From NCBI RefSeq assembly GCF_035938995.1, contig NZ_DASZGI010000155.1, forward strand, positions 1-20,522: a stretch of DNA of 20,522 nt. The letters are read 5' to 3'. The notes under the pieces were generated by a model. The model ran no database searches. It worked only from the letters and a program-made list of their open reading frames with translations, and had not been told where the DNA came from. Both the position numbers and the translations under genes were made by a program. Within the stretch, counting starts at the first letter, position 1. The number at the start of each line of letters is the position of its first letter. The DNA comes from DASZGI01 sp035938995 (GTDB lineage: Bacteria; Actinomycetota; Actinomycetes; Streptomycetales; Catenulisporaceae). Shown one piece after another: positions 1-7,313 of the stretch.

Positions 1-5
1 TCGAG

Positions 6-25
6 TCGGACGCGTGCCCGTCCGA
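6..25 (-). terminator. Hairpin downstream of ohr
   Basis: Perfect 7-bp inverted repeat TCGGACG / CGTCCGA with a 6-nt loop, about 40 nt past the ohr stop codon. There is no T-tract, which is common for actinomycete terminators. It could also belong to a gene outside the window. Confidence 0.4.
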
Positions 26-64
26 TCGCCCGCCGCGTCGCGTCATCGCTCAAGAACGTGTGGG

Positions 65-481
65 TTACTCGGTGACGAGTTCGACCTCGATGTTGCCACG
101 GGTGGCCTTGGAGTACGGGCAGGTTTGGTGCGCCTGCTTGACCAGCGCAGCGCCCGATTCGCCGTGGAGGTCGTCGGGCAGTTCCACGCGGAGGACGACA
201 GCGAGTCCGAAGCCTCCGTCGGCCGGGTCCTTGCCGAGGGTCACCTCGGCGGTCACCGAGACCTCTGACACGTCCACCTTGGCCCGGCGCGCGACCAGCC
301 CGAGCGCGCTGGCGAAGCAGGCGGCGTAACCGGCGGCGAACAACTGCTCGGGGTTGGTGCCCGCGCCGTTCCCGCCCATGGACTTCGGGAACGCCAGCGG
401 CAGGTCGATCTGGCCGTCGGAGCTGACGGCACGTCCTTCGCGCCCGTTGGCAGTGGCGACCGCGGTGTACAGGGCTTCCAT
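65..481 (-). CDS. ohr: Organic hydroperoxide resistance protein (Ohr/OsmC superfamily)
   Basis: Ohr is a cytosolic thiol peroxidase that reduces organic and fatty-acid hydroperoxides with a reactive Cys pair, re-reduced through lipoylated proteins in known members. The 138-residue product has the usual family length. It carries both catalytic cysteines, Cys55 in GYAACFASAL and Cys121 in HQTCPYSKATRGN, plus the Arg in the NGREGRA segment and the Glu of NPEQLFAAGY that shape the Ohr active site. The reading frame is open further upstream, but the ATG at 481 is chosen because an AAGGG Shine-Dalgarno lies 9 nt before it and family proteins start at this MEALYTA-like strand. It is divergent from ohrR across a palindromic operator, so de-repression by organic peroxide is expected. 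OsmC proper is less likely because the HQTCPYS motif is Ohr-type. Confidence 0.95.
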   Translation of the reverse strand: MEALYTAVATANGREGRAVSSDGQIDLPLAFPKSMGGNGAGTNPEQLFAAGYAACFASALGLVARRAKVDVSEVSVTAEVTLGKDPADGGFGLAVVLRVELPDDLHGESGAALVKQAHQTCPYSKATRGNIEVELVTE

Positions 482-530
482 GGTCCGCATCCCTTCGCAT
501 TGTCTTGCTGTGGAGTGACAGGCATAATGA

Positions 531-559
531 TTGCACACAACTTAGTTGTACACAATAAA
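531..559. promoter_or_regulatory. ohr/ohrR intergenic operator and promoter region
   Basis: An imperfect 25-bp palindrome is centred on ACAAC-TTA-GTTGT (537-549) with outer TTG (531-533) and CAA (553-555) arms; 8 of 11 positions pair. OhrR of Bacillus binds a similar TACAATT/AATTGTA palindrome. On the plus strand a TTGCAC (531-536) and an AT-rich CAATAA (553-558) are spaced like -35 and -10 boxes for ohrR with the palindrome between them. Binding by the adjacent OhrR is inferred from position and similarity. Confidence 0.65.
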
Positions 560-593
560 GTGACGCACGGCTGGACGGAGGTATGGTGAGAGG

Positions 594-1064
594 ATGACGA
601 CAACGGCGGATGAGCTGCTGCGCTTGGACAACTTGCTCTGCTTCGCGCTCCACGCAGCCTCGCGAGCCTTCGACAGCGTCTACCGGCCGTTGCTGCGGGA
701 CGCCGGAATCACCTATCCGCAGTACCTGGTGATGCTCACGCTGTGGGAACACGGGGAGCTGACCGTCAAGGAGCTGGGGCGGCTGCTTCGACTGGACTCC
801 GGCACGCTCTCTCCGCTGCTGAAGCGGCTAGAGGCGGCGGGATACGTCGCGCGGCGGCGGGGCACCGAAGACGAGCGCTCCGTGACCGTGACGGCTACCG
901 AGGCGGGCGAAGTGCTGCGCGAAAAGGTGCGAGCGGTGGCAGCCAGGATCGCGTCCACGACGGGGCTGGAGTGGGCGGAGGCGGCTGAGCTGCGCGGACG
1001 GCTGAATAACTTGATCGTGGCGCTGGACGCGGCGGTCGCGGGACAGGATCAGGGCAACCACTGA
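594..1064 (+). CDS. ohrR: MarR-family organic peroxide sensor/repressor OhrR
   Basis: OhrR is a dimeric winged-helix repressor whose conserved N-terminal Cys is oxidised by organic hydroperoxides, releasing the operator. The 156-residue product has that Cys at position 16 in LDNLLCFALHAASRAF, followed by the family signature ITYPQYLVMLTLWEH, the recognition-helix region LRLDSGTLSPLLKRLE and the wing RRGTEDERSVTVT. No second Cys is seen near the C terminus, so it looks like the one-Cys (Bacillus) type that is regenerated through mixed disulfides with small thiols. Start: ATG 594, with GGAGG about 12 nt and GAGAGG immediately upstream. The gene is divergent from ohr and is probably autoregulated through the shared palindrome. 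It runs toward glpK and ends at a strong hairpin. Confidence 0.95.
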   Translation: MTTTADELLRLDNLLCFALHAASRAFDSVYRPLLRDAGITYPQYLVMLTLWEHGELTVKELGRLLRLDSGTLSPLLKRLEAAGYVARRRGTEDERSVTVTATEAGEVLREKVRAVAARIASTTGLEWAEAAELRGRLNNLIVALDAAVAGQDQGNH

Positions 1065-1112
1065 GCGTGGACGGACGCTGCGCAAGTCAAGTCGCAGCGA
1101 GGGAGGTGCGCC

Positions 1113-1146
1113 GCCGGGAGATCGGATGGCGGGCCGATCTCCCGGC
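1113..1146. terminator. Bidirectional terminator between ohrR and glpK
   Basis: Perfect 13-bp inverted repeat, GCCGGGAGATCGG (1113-1125) and CCGATCTCCCGGC (1134-1146), with an 8-nt loop. It lies 48 nt after the ohrR stop and 2 nt after the glpK stop on the other strand, so it can serve both convergent transcripts. No T-tract follows on either strand. Confidence 0.85.
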
Positions 1147-1148
1147 TC

Positions 1149-2669
1149 TCAATCCTCGAGGTCGATCCAGTCGAGGGTCCGCGCGACCGCCTTCTTCCAG
1201 CTGCGGTAGCCCTTCTCGCGCCGCGCCTCGTTCCACGTCGGCTGCCAGCGCTTGTCCTCGTTCCAATTCCTGACCAGCTCGTCGGTGTTCTTCCAGAACC
1301 CGACCGCCAGGCCCGCGGCGTACGCGGCGCCCAGCGCGGTGGTCTCCGCGACGACTGGCTTGGACACCGGCACGCCCAGTACGTCCGCCTGGATCTGCAT
1401 GCACAGGTCGTTCGCGGTGACGCCGCCGTCGACCCGCAGCACGTCGAGGCGGACGCCGGAGTCCTGCTCCATGGCCTCGACGACGTCACGCGTCTGGTAG
1501 CAGATCGCTTCGAGTGTGGCTCGGGCGACGTGCGCGTTCGTGTTGTAGCGGGACAGGCCGACGATCGCGCCGCGGGCGTCGGACCGCCAGTAGGGGGCGA
1601 AGAGGCCTGAGAAGGCCGGCACGAAGTAGACGCCGCCGTTGTCCTCGACCTGCCGGGCCAGTGCCTCGCTCTGCGCCGCGCCGGAGATGATGCCGAGCTG
1701 GTCGCGCAGCCACTGCACGGCCGAGCCGGTCACCGCGATCGACCCTTCGAGCGCGTAGACCGGCTTGGCGTCGCCGAGCTGGTAGGCGACGGTGGTCAGC
1801 AGGCCGTTGTTCGACCGCACCAGCTCGTTGCCGGTGTTGAGCAGTAGGAAGTTGCCGGTTCCGTACGTGTTCTTCGCGCTGCCCGGAGTGAAGCACACCT
1901 GTCCGACGGTGGCGGCCTGCTGGTCGCCGAGGTCGCCGGTCAGCGGGACCTCGCCGCGCAGCGGGCCGTCGGCGCGGGTGGCGCCGTAGCCGAGCGGGTC
2001 CGACGATGGCCGGATCTGCGGGAGCATTGCCCGCGGCACGCCGAAGAAGGACAGCAGCTCGTCGTCCCAGTCGAGGGTCTCCAGGTTCATCAGCATCGTG
2101 CGGCTGGCGTTGGTGGGGTCGGTGACGTGCACTCCCCCGTTCACGCCGCCGGTCAGGTTCCACAGCAGCCAGCTGTCGGTGTTGCCGAACACCGCCTCGC
2201 CGGACTCGGCCGCCTCGCGCAGGCCGTCGACATTCTCGAGCAGCCACTGGAGCTTGCCGCCGGAGAAATACGTCGCCGGCGGCAGGCCCGCCTTGCGCCG
2301 GATGGTCTGGCCGCGCTCGTCCTTGTCCAGCGCCGCGGCGATCCGGTCGGTGCGGGTGTCCTGCCAGACGATCGCGTTGTGGTACGGGCGCCCGGTGCGC
2401 CGGTTCCACACGACCGTGGTCTCGCGCTGGTTGGTGATGCCGAGCGCGGCCAGGTCTGCGGCGTTCAGGCCGGCCGTGTTCAGCGCCGTCTCGACCACCG
2501 CGCGGGTGCGCTCCCAGATCTCGGTGGGATTGTGCTCGACCCAGCCGGCCTGGGGCAGGATCTGCTCGTGTTCCAGCTGGTGCCGGGCCACCTCCCGGCC
2601 GCTGTGGTCGAAGATCATGAAGCGGGTGCTGGTGGTGCCCTGGTCGACCGCGCCGACGAAGTCAGCCAT
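1149..2669 (-). CDS. glpK: Glycerol kinase
   Basis: Phosphorylates glycerol with ATP to sn-glycerol 3-phosphate, the entry step of glycerol catabolism. The 506-residue FGGY-family product has the N-terminal phosphate-binding loop DQGTTSTRF (residues 9-17), the glycerol-contacting Arg82-Glu83 of TNQRETTVVW, the WQDTR segment near 102, the catalytic Asp249 in GDLGDQQAA, the GTGNFLLLNTG segment and the C-terminal motif RVDGGVTANDLCMQIQAD. Length is typical and nothing is broken. Start ATG 2669 has GAAAGG about 10 nt upstream. In actinomycetes and many other bacteria glpK follows glpF in one operon; here only a 3' fragment of glpF remains about 85 nt upstream, so glycerol entry must rely on diffusion or a permease elsewhere. 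FGGY specificity is assigned as glycerol from the QRETTVVW/DQQAA motifs. Confidence 0.96.
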   Translation of the reverse strand: MADFVGAVDQGTTSTRFMIFDHSGREVARHQLEHEQILPQAGWVEHNPTEIWERTRAVVETALNTAGLNAADLAALGITNQRETTVVWNRRTGRPYHNAIVWQDTRTDRIAAALDKDERGQTIRRKAGLPPATYFSGGKLQWLLENVDGLREAAESGEAVFGNTDSWLLWNLTGGVNGGVHVTDPTNASRTMLMNLETLDWDDELLSFFGVPRAMLPQIRPSSDPLGYGATRADGPLRGEVPLTGDLGDQQAATVGQVCFTPGSAKNTYGTGNFLLLNTGNELVRSNNGLLTTVAYQLGDAKPVYALEGSIAVTGSAVQWLRDQLGIISGAAQSEALARQVEDNGGVYFVPAFSGLFAPYWRSDARGAIVGLSRYNTNAHVARATLEAICYQTRDVVEAMEQDSGVRLDVLRVDGGVTANDLCMQIQADVLGVPVSKPVVAETTALGAAYAAGLAVGFWKNTDELVRNWNEDKRWQPTWNEARREKGYRSWKKAVARTLDWIDLED

Positions 2670-2753
2670 TGCGCGCTGCCTTTCTCACTGCGTTGTGTGG
2701 GGCGTGGATGTCTGCTTACGGATACCACGGCTGCCGGTCTACGCCGCCTGCCT

Positions 2754-2897
2754 TCAGACGGGCTGGTGCTCGGGGACTTGCTCGACCGGCGCGTCGACCG
2801 CGTCGGGCTTGGTCTCGCCGGGCAGGAAGCGCCCGATCAGTGCCTCGTACAAGCCGGCGCCGATCAAACCGCCGAGCAAGGGGGCGACGATATGACT
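2754..2897 (-). pseudogene. 3' remnant of glycerol uptake facilitator (GlpF/aquaporin), last helix only
   Basis: Immediately upstream of glpK on the same strand, a frame ends in about 46 residues made of one hydrophobic segment, HIVAPLLGGLIGAGLYEALI, and a hydrophilic tail ending at a TGA (2754-2756). This resembles the sixth and final membrane helix of MIP-family glycerol facilitators (WVP-VGP-GG-G-LY pattern) and sits where glpF would end in a glpFK operon. Upstream of about 2897 in this frame there is no NPA motif, no other helices and no credible start; the other two minus frames over 2900-3105 also show no aquaporin sequence. I infer a deletion that removed the 5' three-quarters of glpF. 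The assignment rests on one helix plus synteny, so a chance small membrane ORF is the alternative. Confidence 0.55.
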
Positions 2898-3104
2898 GGC
2901 CCCATGAGGCGGTGCAGCAGAGGGCGCGCACCGGGCGAATGAGTGACCGGGATACCGGACCCGGACGACGCGGGCTTCCATCTACCCACAGCCAGCCGAA
3001 GGCAAGAAACGGCCTGCCAGAGGCGGCCGAGCCGGGAGCAGGCCGCGGCGCGAGGCTGGGGATCTGCGCCCGGGACGGCGGAGCGCTCGTTGTGCCGGCG
3101 TTCA
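2898..3104. other. Stretch without a recognisable gene
   Basis: Between the glpF remnant and the hairpins downstream of xylA no frame on either strand shows a start with a ribosome binding site, codon bias or a known domain. Open frames exist only because the DNA is GC-rich. It is best read as decayed or junction DNA left after the loss of most of glpF. Confidence 0.5.
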
Positions 3105-3137
3105 CTGATCGGACCGCCGGAAGCCACCGGCGATCAG
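3105..3137 (-). terminator. Hairpin downstream of xylA (distal)
   Basis: Arms CTGATCG (3105-3111) and CGATCAG (3131-3137) enclose a second stem CCGG (3117-3120) / CCGG (3127-3130) with a 6-nt loop and a 5-nt one-sided bulge. It lies about 45 nt past the xylA stop. A role as terminator or 3'-end stabiliser is inferred. Confidence 0.4.
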
Positions 3138-3162
3138 ATCAGCGGACGCTAATACCATCTGA

Positions 3163-3177
3163 CACTGATATTCAGTG
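3163..3177 (-). terminator. Hairpin downstream of xylA (proximal)
   Basis: Perfect inverted repeat CACTGA-TAT-TCAGTG five bases past the xylA stop codon. The 6-bp stem is weak alone but stands next to the longer hairpin at 3105-3137, so the two together probably end the xylA transcript. Confidence 0.4.
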
Positions 3178-3181
3178 ATCT

Positions 3182-4357
3182 TCAGCGCACGCCAAGCAAG
3201 TGCTCCAGGGCGAGCTGGTCGAGCCGTTCGAAGGCCATGCCGCGCTTGGCCGCCGCCTCGACGTCGAAGTCCTCGAATGCGGACCGGTCGGCGAGCAGGT
3301 CGTCCAGGGTCTCGCCGGCGGCGAGCGTGGTCTGGGCCAGCTGGTCGAGGCGCGAGTTCCTCAGCGCCTCCTGCACCTCGGGGTCGGCCCGGAACGCCGC
3401 GGCCTTCTCGCGCAGCACGAGGTAGTTGCGCATGCAGCCTGCCGCGGATGCCCAGACGCCGTCGAAGTCCTCGGTGCGCGGCGGCTTGAAGTCGAAGTGC
3501 CGCGGACCCTCGTATCCGGCCGTTTCGAGCAGGTCGACCAGCCAGAACGCCTGGCGCAGGTCGCCCGCGCCGAAGCGCAGGTCCTGGTCGAACTTGATCC
3601 CGGACTGCCCGTTGAGGTCGATGTGGAACAGCTTGCCGTGCCACAGCACCTGCGCGATGCCGTGCGGGAAGTTGAGCCCGGCCATCTGCTCGTGGCCGAC
3701 CTCGGGGTTCAGGCCGACCAGCTCGGGGTGCTCCAGCCGCTCGATGAACGCCAGGCCGTGGCCGACCGTGGGCAGCAGGATGTCGCCACGCGGCTCGTTC
3801 GGCTTGGGCTCGATGGCGAACCGCAGATCGTAGCCTTGCCGCAGCACGTAGTCGCCGAGCAGGTCGAAAGCCTCTTTCAGCCGGTCGAGCGCCGCGCGCA
3901 CGTCCTTGGCGGCGCCGGACTCGGCACCCTCGCGCCCACCCCACGCGACGTATACCTTGGCGCCGAGCTCTACAGCGAGGTCGATGTTGCGGAGCGTCTT
4001 GCGCAGCGCGAAACGGCGCACGTCCCGGTCGTTCGCGGTGAAGGCGCCGTCCTTGAAGACCGGGTGGGTGAACAGGTTCGTGGTGGCCATGGGCACGCGC
4101 AGGCCGGTCTCGTCGAGCACGGCGCGGAACCGCTTGATCCGGGCCTCGCGGTCGGCGTCGGAGGAGCCGAACGGAATCAGGTCGTCGTCGTGGAAGGTGA
4201 CCCCGTACGCGCCGAGCTCGGCCAGACGGGTGACCGTCTCGACCGGGTCGAGCGCGGGCCGGGTGGCGTCGCCGAAGGGGTCGCGCCCCTGCCAGCCGAC
4301 GGTCCACAGGCCGAAGGTGAACTTGTCCCCGGGTGTCGGAGTGTACGGCTGGGTCAT
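3182..4357 (-). CDS. xylA: Xylose isomerase
   Basis: Interconverts D-xylose and D-xylulose (also D-glucose and D-fructose) in the cytosol using two divalent metals. The 391-residue product matches the short class I (Streptomyces/Actinoplanes) enzymes of about 390 residues. Visible catalytic positions are His56 and Asp59 in TFHDDDLIPF, Trp139 in VAWGG, metal ligand Glu183 and Lys185 in IEPKPNEPRGD, Glu219 and His222 in NPEVGHEQM, Asp247 in HIDLN, Asp257 and Asp259 in KFDQDLRFG, and Asp289 in HFDFKPPR. Start ATG 4357 has GGAG 6 nt upstream. The frame stays open across the antisense of xylB, but that extension is a GC-rich artefact. It is divergent from xylB, so both genes likely answer to the same xylose-responsive regulator. 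Confidence 0.97.
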   Translation of the reverse strand: MTQPYTPTPGDKFTFGLWTVGWQGRDPFGDATRPALDPVETVTRLAELGAYGVTFHDDDLIPFGSSDADREARIKRFRAVLDETGLRVPMATTNLFTHPVFKDGAFTANDRDVRRFALRKTLRNIDLAVELGAKVYVAWGGREGAESGAAKDVRAALDRLKEAFDLLGDYVLRQGYDLRFAIEPKPNEPRGDILLPTVGHGLAFIERLEHPELVGLNPEVGHEQMAGLNFPHGIAQVLWHGKLFHIDLNGQSGIKFDQDLRFGAGDLRQAFWLVDLLETAGYEGPRHFDFKPPRTEDFDGVWASAAGCMRNYLVLREKAAAFRADPEVQEALRNSRLDQLAQTTLAAGETLDDLLADRSAFEDFDVEAAAKRGMAFERLDQLALEHLLGVR

Positions 4358-4382
4358 TGCGTGCTCCACGGTCGCAGGGGTA

Positions 4383-4403
4383 TTTATAAAGACAGAATAC
4401 AAA
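4383..4403. promoter_or_regulatory. xylA/xylB promoter region with candidate XylR operator
   Basis: This is the AT-rich core of a 111-bp divergent intergenic region in otherwise GC-rich DNA. It holds an imperfect palindrome TTTATA (4383-4388), 9-nt spacer, TACAAA (4398-4403), with 5 of 6 positions pairing; one more pair (A4382/T4404) extends it. The layout resembles operators of ROK-type XylR proteins, which are AT-rich inverted repeats between xyl promoters. Exact -35 and -10 boxes cannot be fixed by eye. Binding by the ROK protein encoded at 5900 is inferred. Confidence 0.5.
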
Positions 4404-4422
4404 TTAGTACGGGAGGGCCTGG

Positions 4423-4437
4423 TGGGGAAAGTCCCCA
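4423..4437 (+). other. Small hairpin in the xylB leader
   Basis: Inverted repeat TGGGGA-AAG-TCCCCA, about 19 nt before the xylB Shine-Dalgarno. It would form a short stem in the xylB 5' leader. A regulatory role is not shown; it might only affect leader stability. Confidence 0.3.
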
Positions 4438-4468
4438 GCGGGACGCGGGCTAAGCGAGGAGGCGGCGG

Positions 4469-5893
4469 GTGACCGAGAGCCGGGTGGTCGTGGGGGTGGA
4501 CAGCTCGACCCAGTCGACAAAGGCGCTGGCGGTGGACGTGGACTCCGGCGCCGTGGTCGGGCAGGGGCGTGCGCCGCACAGCGTGAGCACGGGCGAGGGC
4601 CGGGAGAGCGACCCGGAGCAGTGGTGGAGCGCGCTGACCGAAGCCGTGGGCCAAACGGGTTACGCGGACCGGGCGCTCGCGATCTCGGTCGGCGGACAGC
4701 AGCACGGCCTGGTCACCCTTGACGCCGACGGACGGCCCGTGCGGCCCGCGCTGCTGTGGAATGACGTGCGCTCGGCGCCGCAGGCCGCGGCGCTCGTTGA
4801 ATCGTTGGGCGCCGAGGCGTGGGCGCGGCGGGTCGGCAGTGTGCCGCTGGCCTCGTTCACGATCACGAAGTGGGCGTGGCTGCGGGAGAACGAGCCTGAG
4901 GCGGCCGAGCGCACAGCGGCGGTTCGGCTCCCGCATGATTATCTGACCGAGCGGCTGACCGGTGCGGCCGTCACAGACCGCGGCGACGCTTCGGGGACCG
5001 GGTGGTGGTCGCCGCAGGGCTACGACAAGGACCTGCTCGACCTGGTCGGCCTCGATCCGGCGAAGCTGCCCGATGTGCTCGAGCCGGGGCAGCCGGCCGG
5101 CACGGTGCGCCCGGGATCGCCGCTGCGCGAAAGCGCCTTGGTGGCGGCGGGGACGGGCGACAACATGGCCGCGGCGCTCGGGCTGGGGCTCATGCCGGGA
5201 GTGCCGGTGCTCAGCCTCGGGACGTCGGGGACCGTCTACACGGTCGCCCGCTCGCGCCCGACCGACGCGAGCGGCGTGGTCGCGGGCTTCGCCGACGCGC
5301 TCGGCGGCTGGCTGCCGTTGGCCTGCACGCTCAACTGCACGCTCGCTGTGGACTGGGTCGCCGCGCTGCTCGGCCGCGACCGCGAGCAAGTCGAACCCGG
5401 CGGCAGCGCGGTGGTGTTCCCCTTCCTCGACGGCGAGCGCACCCCGAGCCTGCCGTACGCGTCAGGACTCTTCTACGGGCTCAGGCACGAGACGACGCCG
5501 GGGCAGATCCTCCAGGCCGCCTACAACGGCGCCGGGTACGCGCTGCACGCGGCGCTCGACGACGTGCTTCGCCACGGCGGCGAGACCCTGGCCGACGACG
5601 CTCCGATCCTGCTCATCGGCGGCGGGGCGCAGGGAGCAGCGTGGCGCGACACGGTGCGGCGGCTGTCGGGGCGCCCGGTACTGGTGCCCGCGACGCAGGA
5701 GATCGTGGCGCTGGGCGCGGCGGCGCAGGCCGCGGGGCTGATCACCGGCGAGAGCGCGGACGCCGTCGCCCGCCGCTGGAAGACGGCGGAAGGGGTCCTG
5801 CTCGAGCCCCTGCCGAGGGACGAGGCGACGGTGGAAAGGTTTACGACCGTTCTGAGTCGAGCCAGAGGTCTTTTCGAGACCGGACTTGGCTAG
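4469..5893 (+). CDS. xylB: Xylulokinase
   Basis: FGGY-family kinase that phosphorylates D-xylulose to D-xylulose 5-phosphate, feeding the pentose phosphate pathway. The 474-residue product starts with the phosphate-1 motif GVDSSTQSTKAL (Asp11), has the substrate-binding ISVGGQQHGLVTLD and LLWNDVRS segments typical of xylulokinases, the catalytic Asp231 in GTGDNMAAALG, the LGTSGTVYT loop, and the C-terminal ILLIGGGAQGAAWRD ATP/adenosine site. Start GTG 4469 is chosen for the AGGAGG 6 nt upstream. It is divergent from xylA and followed after only 6 nt by the ROK regulator gene, so the two are surely cotranscribed. The Gln-Gln-His-Gly motif separates it from glycerol kinase. Confidence 0.96.
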   Translation: MTESRVVVGVDSSTQSTKALAVDVDSGAVVGQGRAPHSVSTGEGRESDPEQWWSALTEAVGQTGYADRALAISVGGQQHGLVTLDADGRPVRPALLWNDVRSAPQAAALVESLGAEAWARRVGSVPLASFTITKWAWLRENEPEAAERTAAVRLPHDYLTERLTGAAVTDRGDASGTGWWSPQGYDKDLLDLVGLDPAKLPDVLEPGQPAGTVRPGSPLRESALVAAGTGDNMAAALGLGLMPGVPVLSLGTSGTVYTVARSRPTDASGVVAGFADALGGWLPLACTLNCTLAVDWVAALLGRDREQVEPGGSAVVFPFLDGERTPSLPYASGLFYGLRHETTPGQILQAAYNGAGYALHAALDDVLRHGGETLADDAPILLIGGGAQGAAWRDTVRRLSGRPVLVPATQEIVALGAAAQAAGLITGESADAVARRWKTAEGVLLEPLPRDEATVERFTTVLSRARGLFETGLG

Positions 5894-5899
5894 GCTGCC

Positions 5900-7180
5900 G
5901 TGTCTAGATCGGCCGCCTTCGCGCCTCCGCCACCGGTGATTCGAGCGTCTGGAACCCCAGTGTCTGCCTCATCAGCGTCAGAACCCGCCTCGCTTCAGGG
6001 CATGCGCAGGCAGAACCTGGCGCTCGTGCTGGGCACCGTGGCGGGCGGCGGTCCGCTCTCGCGTGCCGACGTGGCCGACCGCACTGGGCTGACCCGCGCC
6101 GCGGTAGGCAACCTGGTGGGGCAGCTGCGCGAGGCGGGCCTGATCGCCGAGCTGGGTCCGGCGGCCAGCGGCCGGGTGGGCCGGCCGGGCAGCAGCGTCG
6201 CGCTGGCCGACCGGGGACCGGCCGGGCTCGGGCTCGAGATCGGCGTCGAGCACTTGGGCGCCTGCGTGGTGGACCTGAGCGCGACGGTGCGCACCTGGAT
6301 CCAGGTCGAGGCGGACAACCGCGGCCGCCCACCCGCCGAGGCGCTGGCCGAACTGGGCGCGGTGGCCGACGCCGCCTACCGGCACGCCGAGGCCCAGGGG
6401 CTGCGACCCGCCGGAACCGTCGTGGCGATCCCGGGCCTGATCGGCGACGCGCCCGGAACCGTGCTGCACGCGCCGAACCTCGGCTGGCACAGCGTTCCGG
6501 TGGCTCGCGACCTGCGGCCGATGCTGCCGGTGCCGATGCGCGACGCGCCCGTCGAGATCGACAACGAGGCGAACCTGGGGGCGCTGGCCGAGCTGTGGCA
6601 CGGCGCCAGCGCGGCCGACTTCGTGCACGTCTCGGCCGAGGCGGGAATCGGCGCGGCCCTCGTGATCGGAGGGCGGCTGCACCGGGGCGCAGCCGGGTTC
6701 GCCGGCGAGCTCGGCCACGTCCCGGTGCAGCCAGACGGACCGGCATGCACGTGTGGCGCGCACGGCTGCCTCGAGCAGTACGCGGGCCAGGCCGCCGTGC
6801 TGCGCGCGGCCGGTCTGGCGGAGGCGCCGGGCGATCACATCGATCTGCTGGAGCAGCGGGCGCTCGACGGGGACGCGGCGGTGCGCGAGGCGTTGGACCG
6901 GGCGGGGCGCGCGCTGGGCACGGCGCTGTCCGGGACCGTGAATCTGATCGACCCGGCCGCCATCGTGCTCGGCGGCGCGTATGCCGAACTCGGCCCGTGG
7001 CTGCTACCGGGACTCCGCGCCGAGCTCGCGGCGCGGGTGACGGTCCGGCCGTGGGCGCCTGAGGCGCTTTTGGTGTCGGAGCTGGGAAGGCGCGGTCCGT
7101 TGCTGGGCGCGGCGACCGCGACCGTGCGCCGCATCATCGAAGACCCTGCCGCACACCTGAAGCTCCTGTCAGAGGTCTGA
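5900..7180 (+). CDS. xylR: ROK-family transcriptional regulator, probable xylose repressor XylR
   Basis: ROK repressors join an N-terminal winged helix to a sugar-kinase-like sensor domain. The 426-residue product has a Pro/Ser/Ala-rich leader (1-33), a helix-turn-helix around residues 53-82 (SRADVADRTGLTRAAVGNLV), then the ROK domain from about 108. Structural zinc ligands are visible: His273 in GELGHVPV and the Cys cluster CTCGAHGCLE (Cys283, Cys285, Cys290). Start GTG 5900 lies 6 nt after the xylB stop and has no clear Shine-Dalgarno, consistent with translational coupling; Met35 (position 6002) is an alternative start that would remove the low-complexity leader but keep the helix-turn-helix. 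Location next to xylB and xylA makes xylose or xylulose the likely ligand and the intergenic palindrome at 4383-4403 the likely target; both are inferred. Confidence 0.88.
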   Translation: MSRSAAFAPPPPVIRASGTPVSASSASEPASLQGMRRQNLALVLGTVAGGGPLSRADVADRTGLTRAAVGNLVGQLREAGLIAELGPAASGRVGRPGSSVALADRGPAGLGLEIGVEHLGACVVDLSATVRTWIQVEADNRGRPPAEALAELGAVADAAYRHAEAQGLRPAGTVVAIPGLIGDAPGTVLHAPNLGWHSVPVARDLRPMLPVPMRDAPVEIDNEANLGALAELWHGASAADFVHVSAEAGIGAALVIGGRLHRGAAGFAGELGHVPVQPDGPACTCGAHGCLEQYAGQAAVLRAAGLAEAPGDHIDLLEQRALDGDAAVREALDRAGRALGTALSGTVNLIDPAAIVLGGAYAELGPWLLPGLRAELAARVTVRPWAPEALLVSELGRRGPLLGAATATVRRIIEDPAAHLKLLSEV

Positions 7181-7313
7181 TCCGTCCCGTTGGCATAAAC
7201 CTGATCTGGCGGAACATCACTCAATCCGGTGATAGCGAACCGCTCCCCCTCGTTCGACGCATCGTGCGTAGCTATGTTCTGTCGCGGCGAAGGCTTCAGG
7301 GGAGGGAGCGCTC

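Noticed and set aside
2127..2942. Plus-strand frames of about 270 residues over glpK and its upstream region
   Set aside because: They are antisense to the intact glpK and show no recognisable protein; two overlapping frames in the same stretch are both open only by composition.
4358..5389. Apparent N-terminal extension of XylA making a 735-residue protein
   Set aside because: It reads antisense to xylB, is Arg/Pro/His-rich with no domain, and XylA has its own ATG with a Shine-Dalgarno at 4357.
7257..7269. Inverted repeat ACGCA-TCG-TGCGT upstream of the surface-protein operon
   Set aside because: Five-bp arms are expected by chance in this composition and no further symmetry surrounds it.
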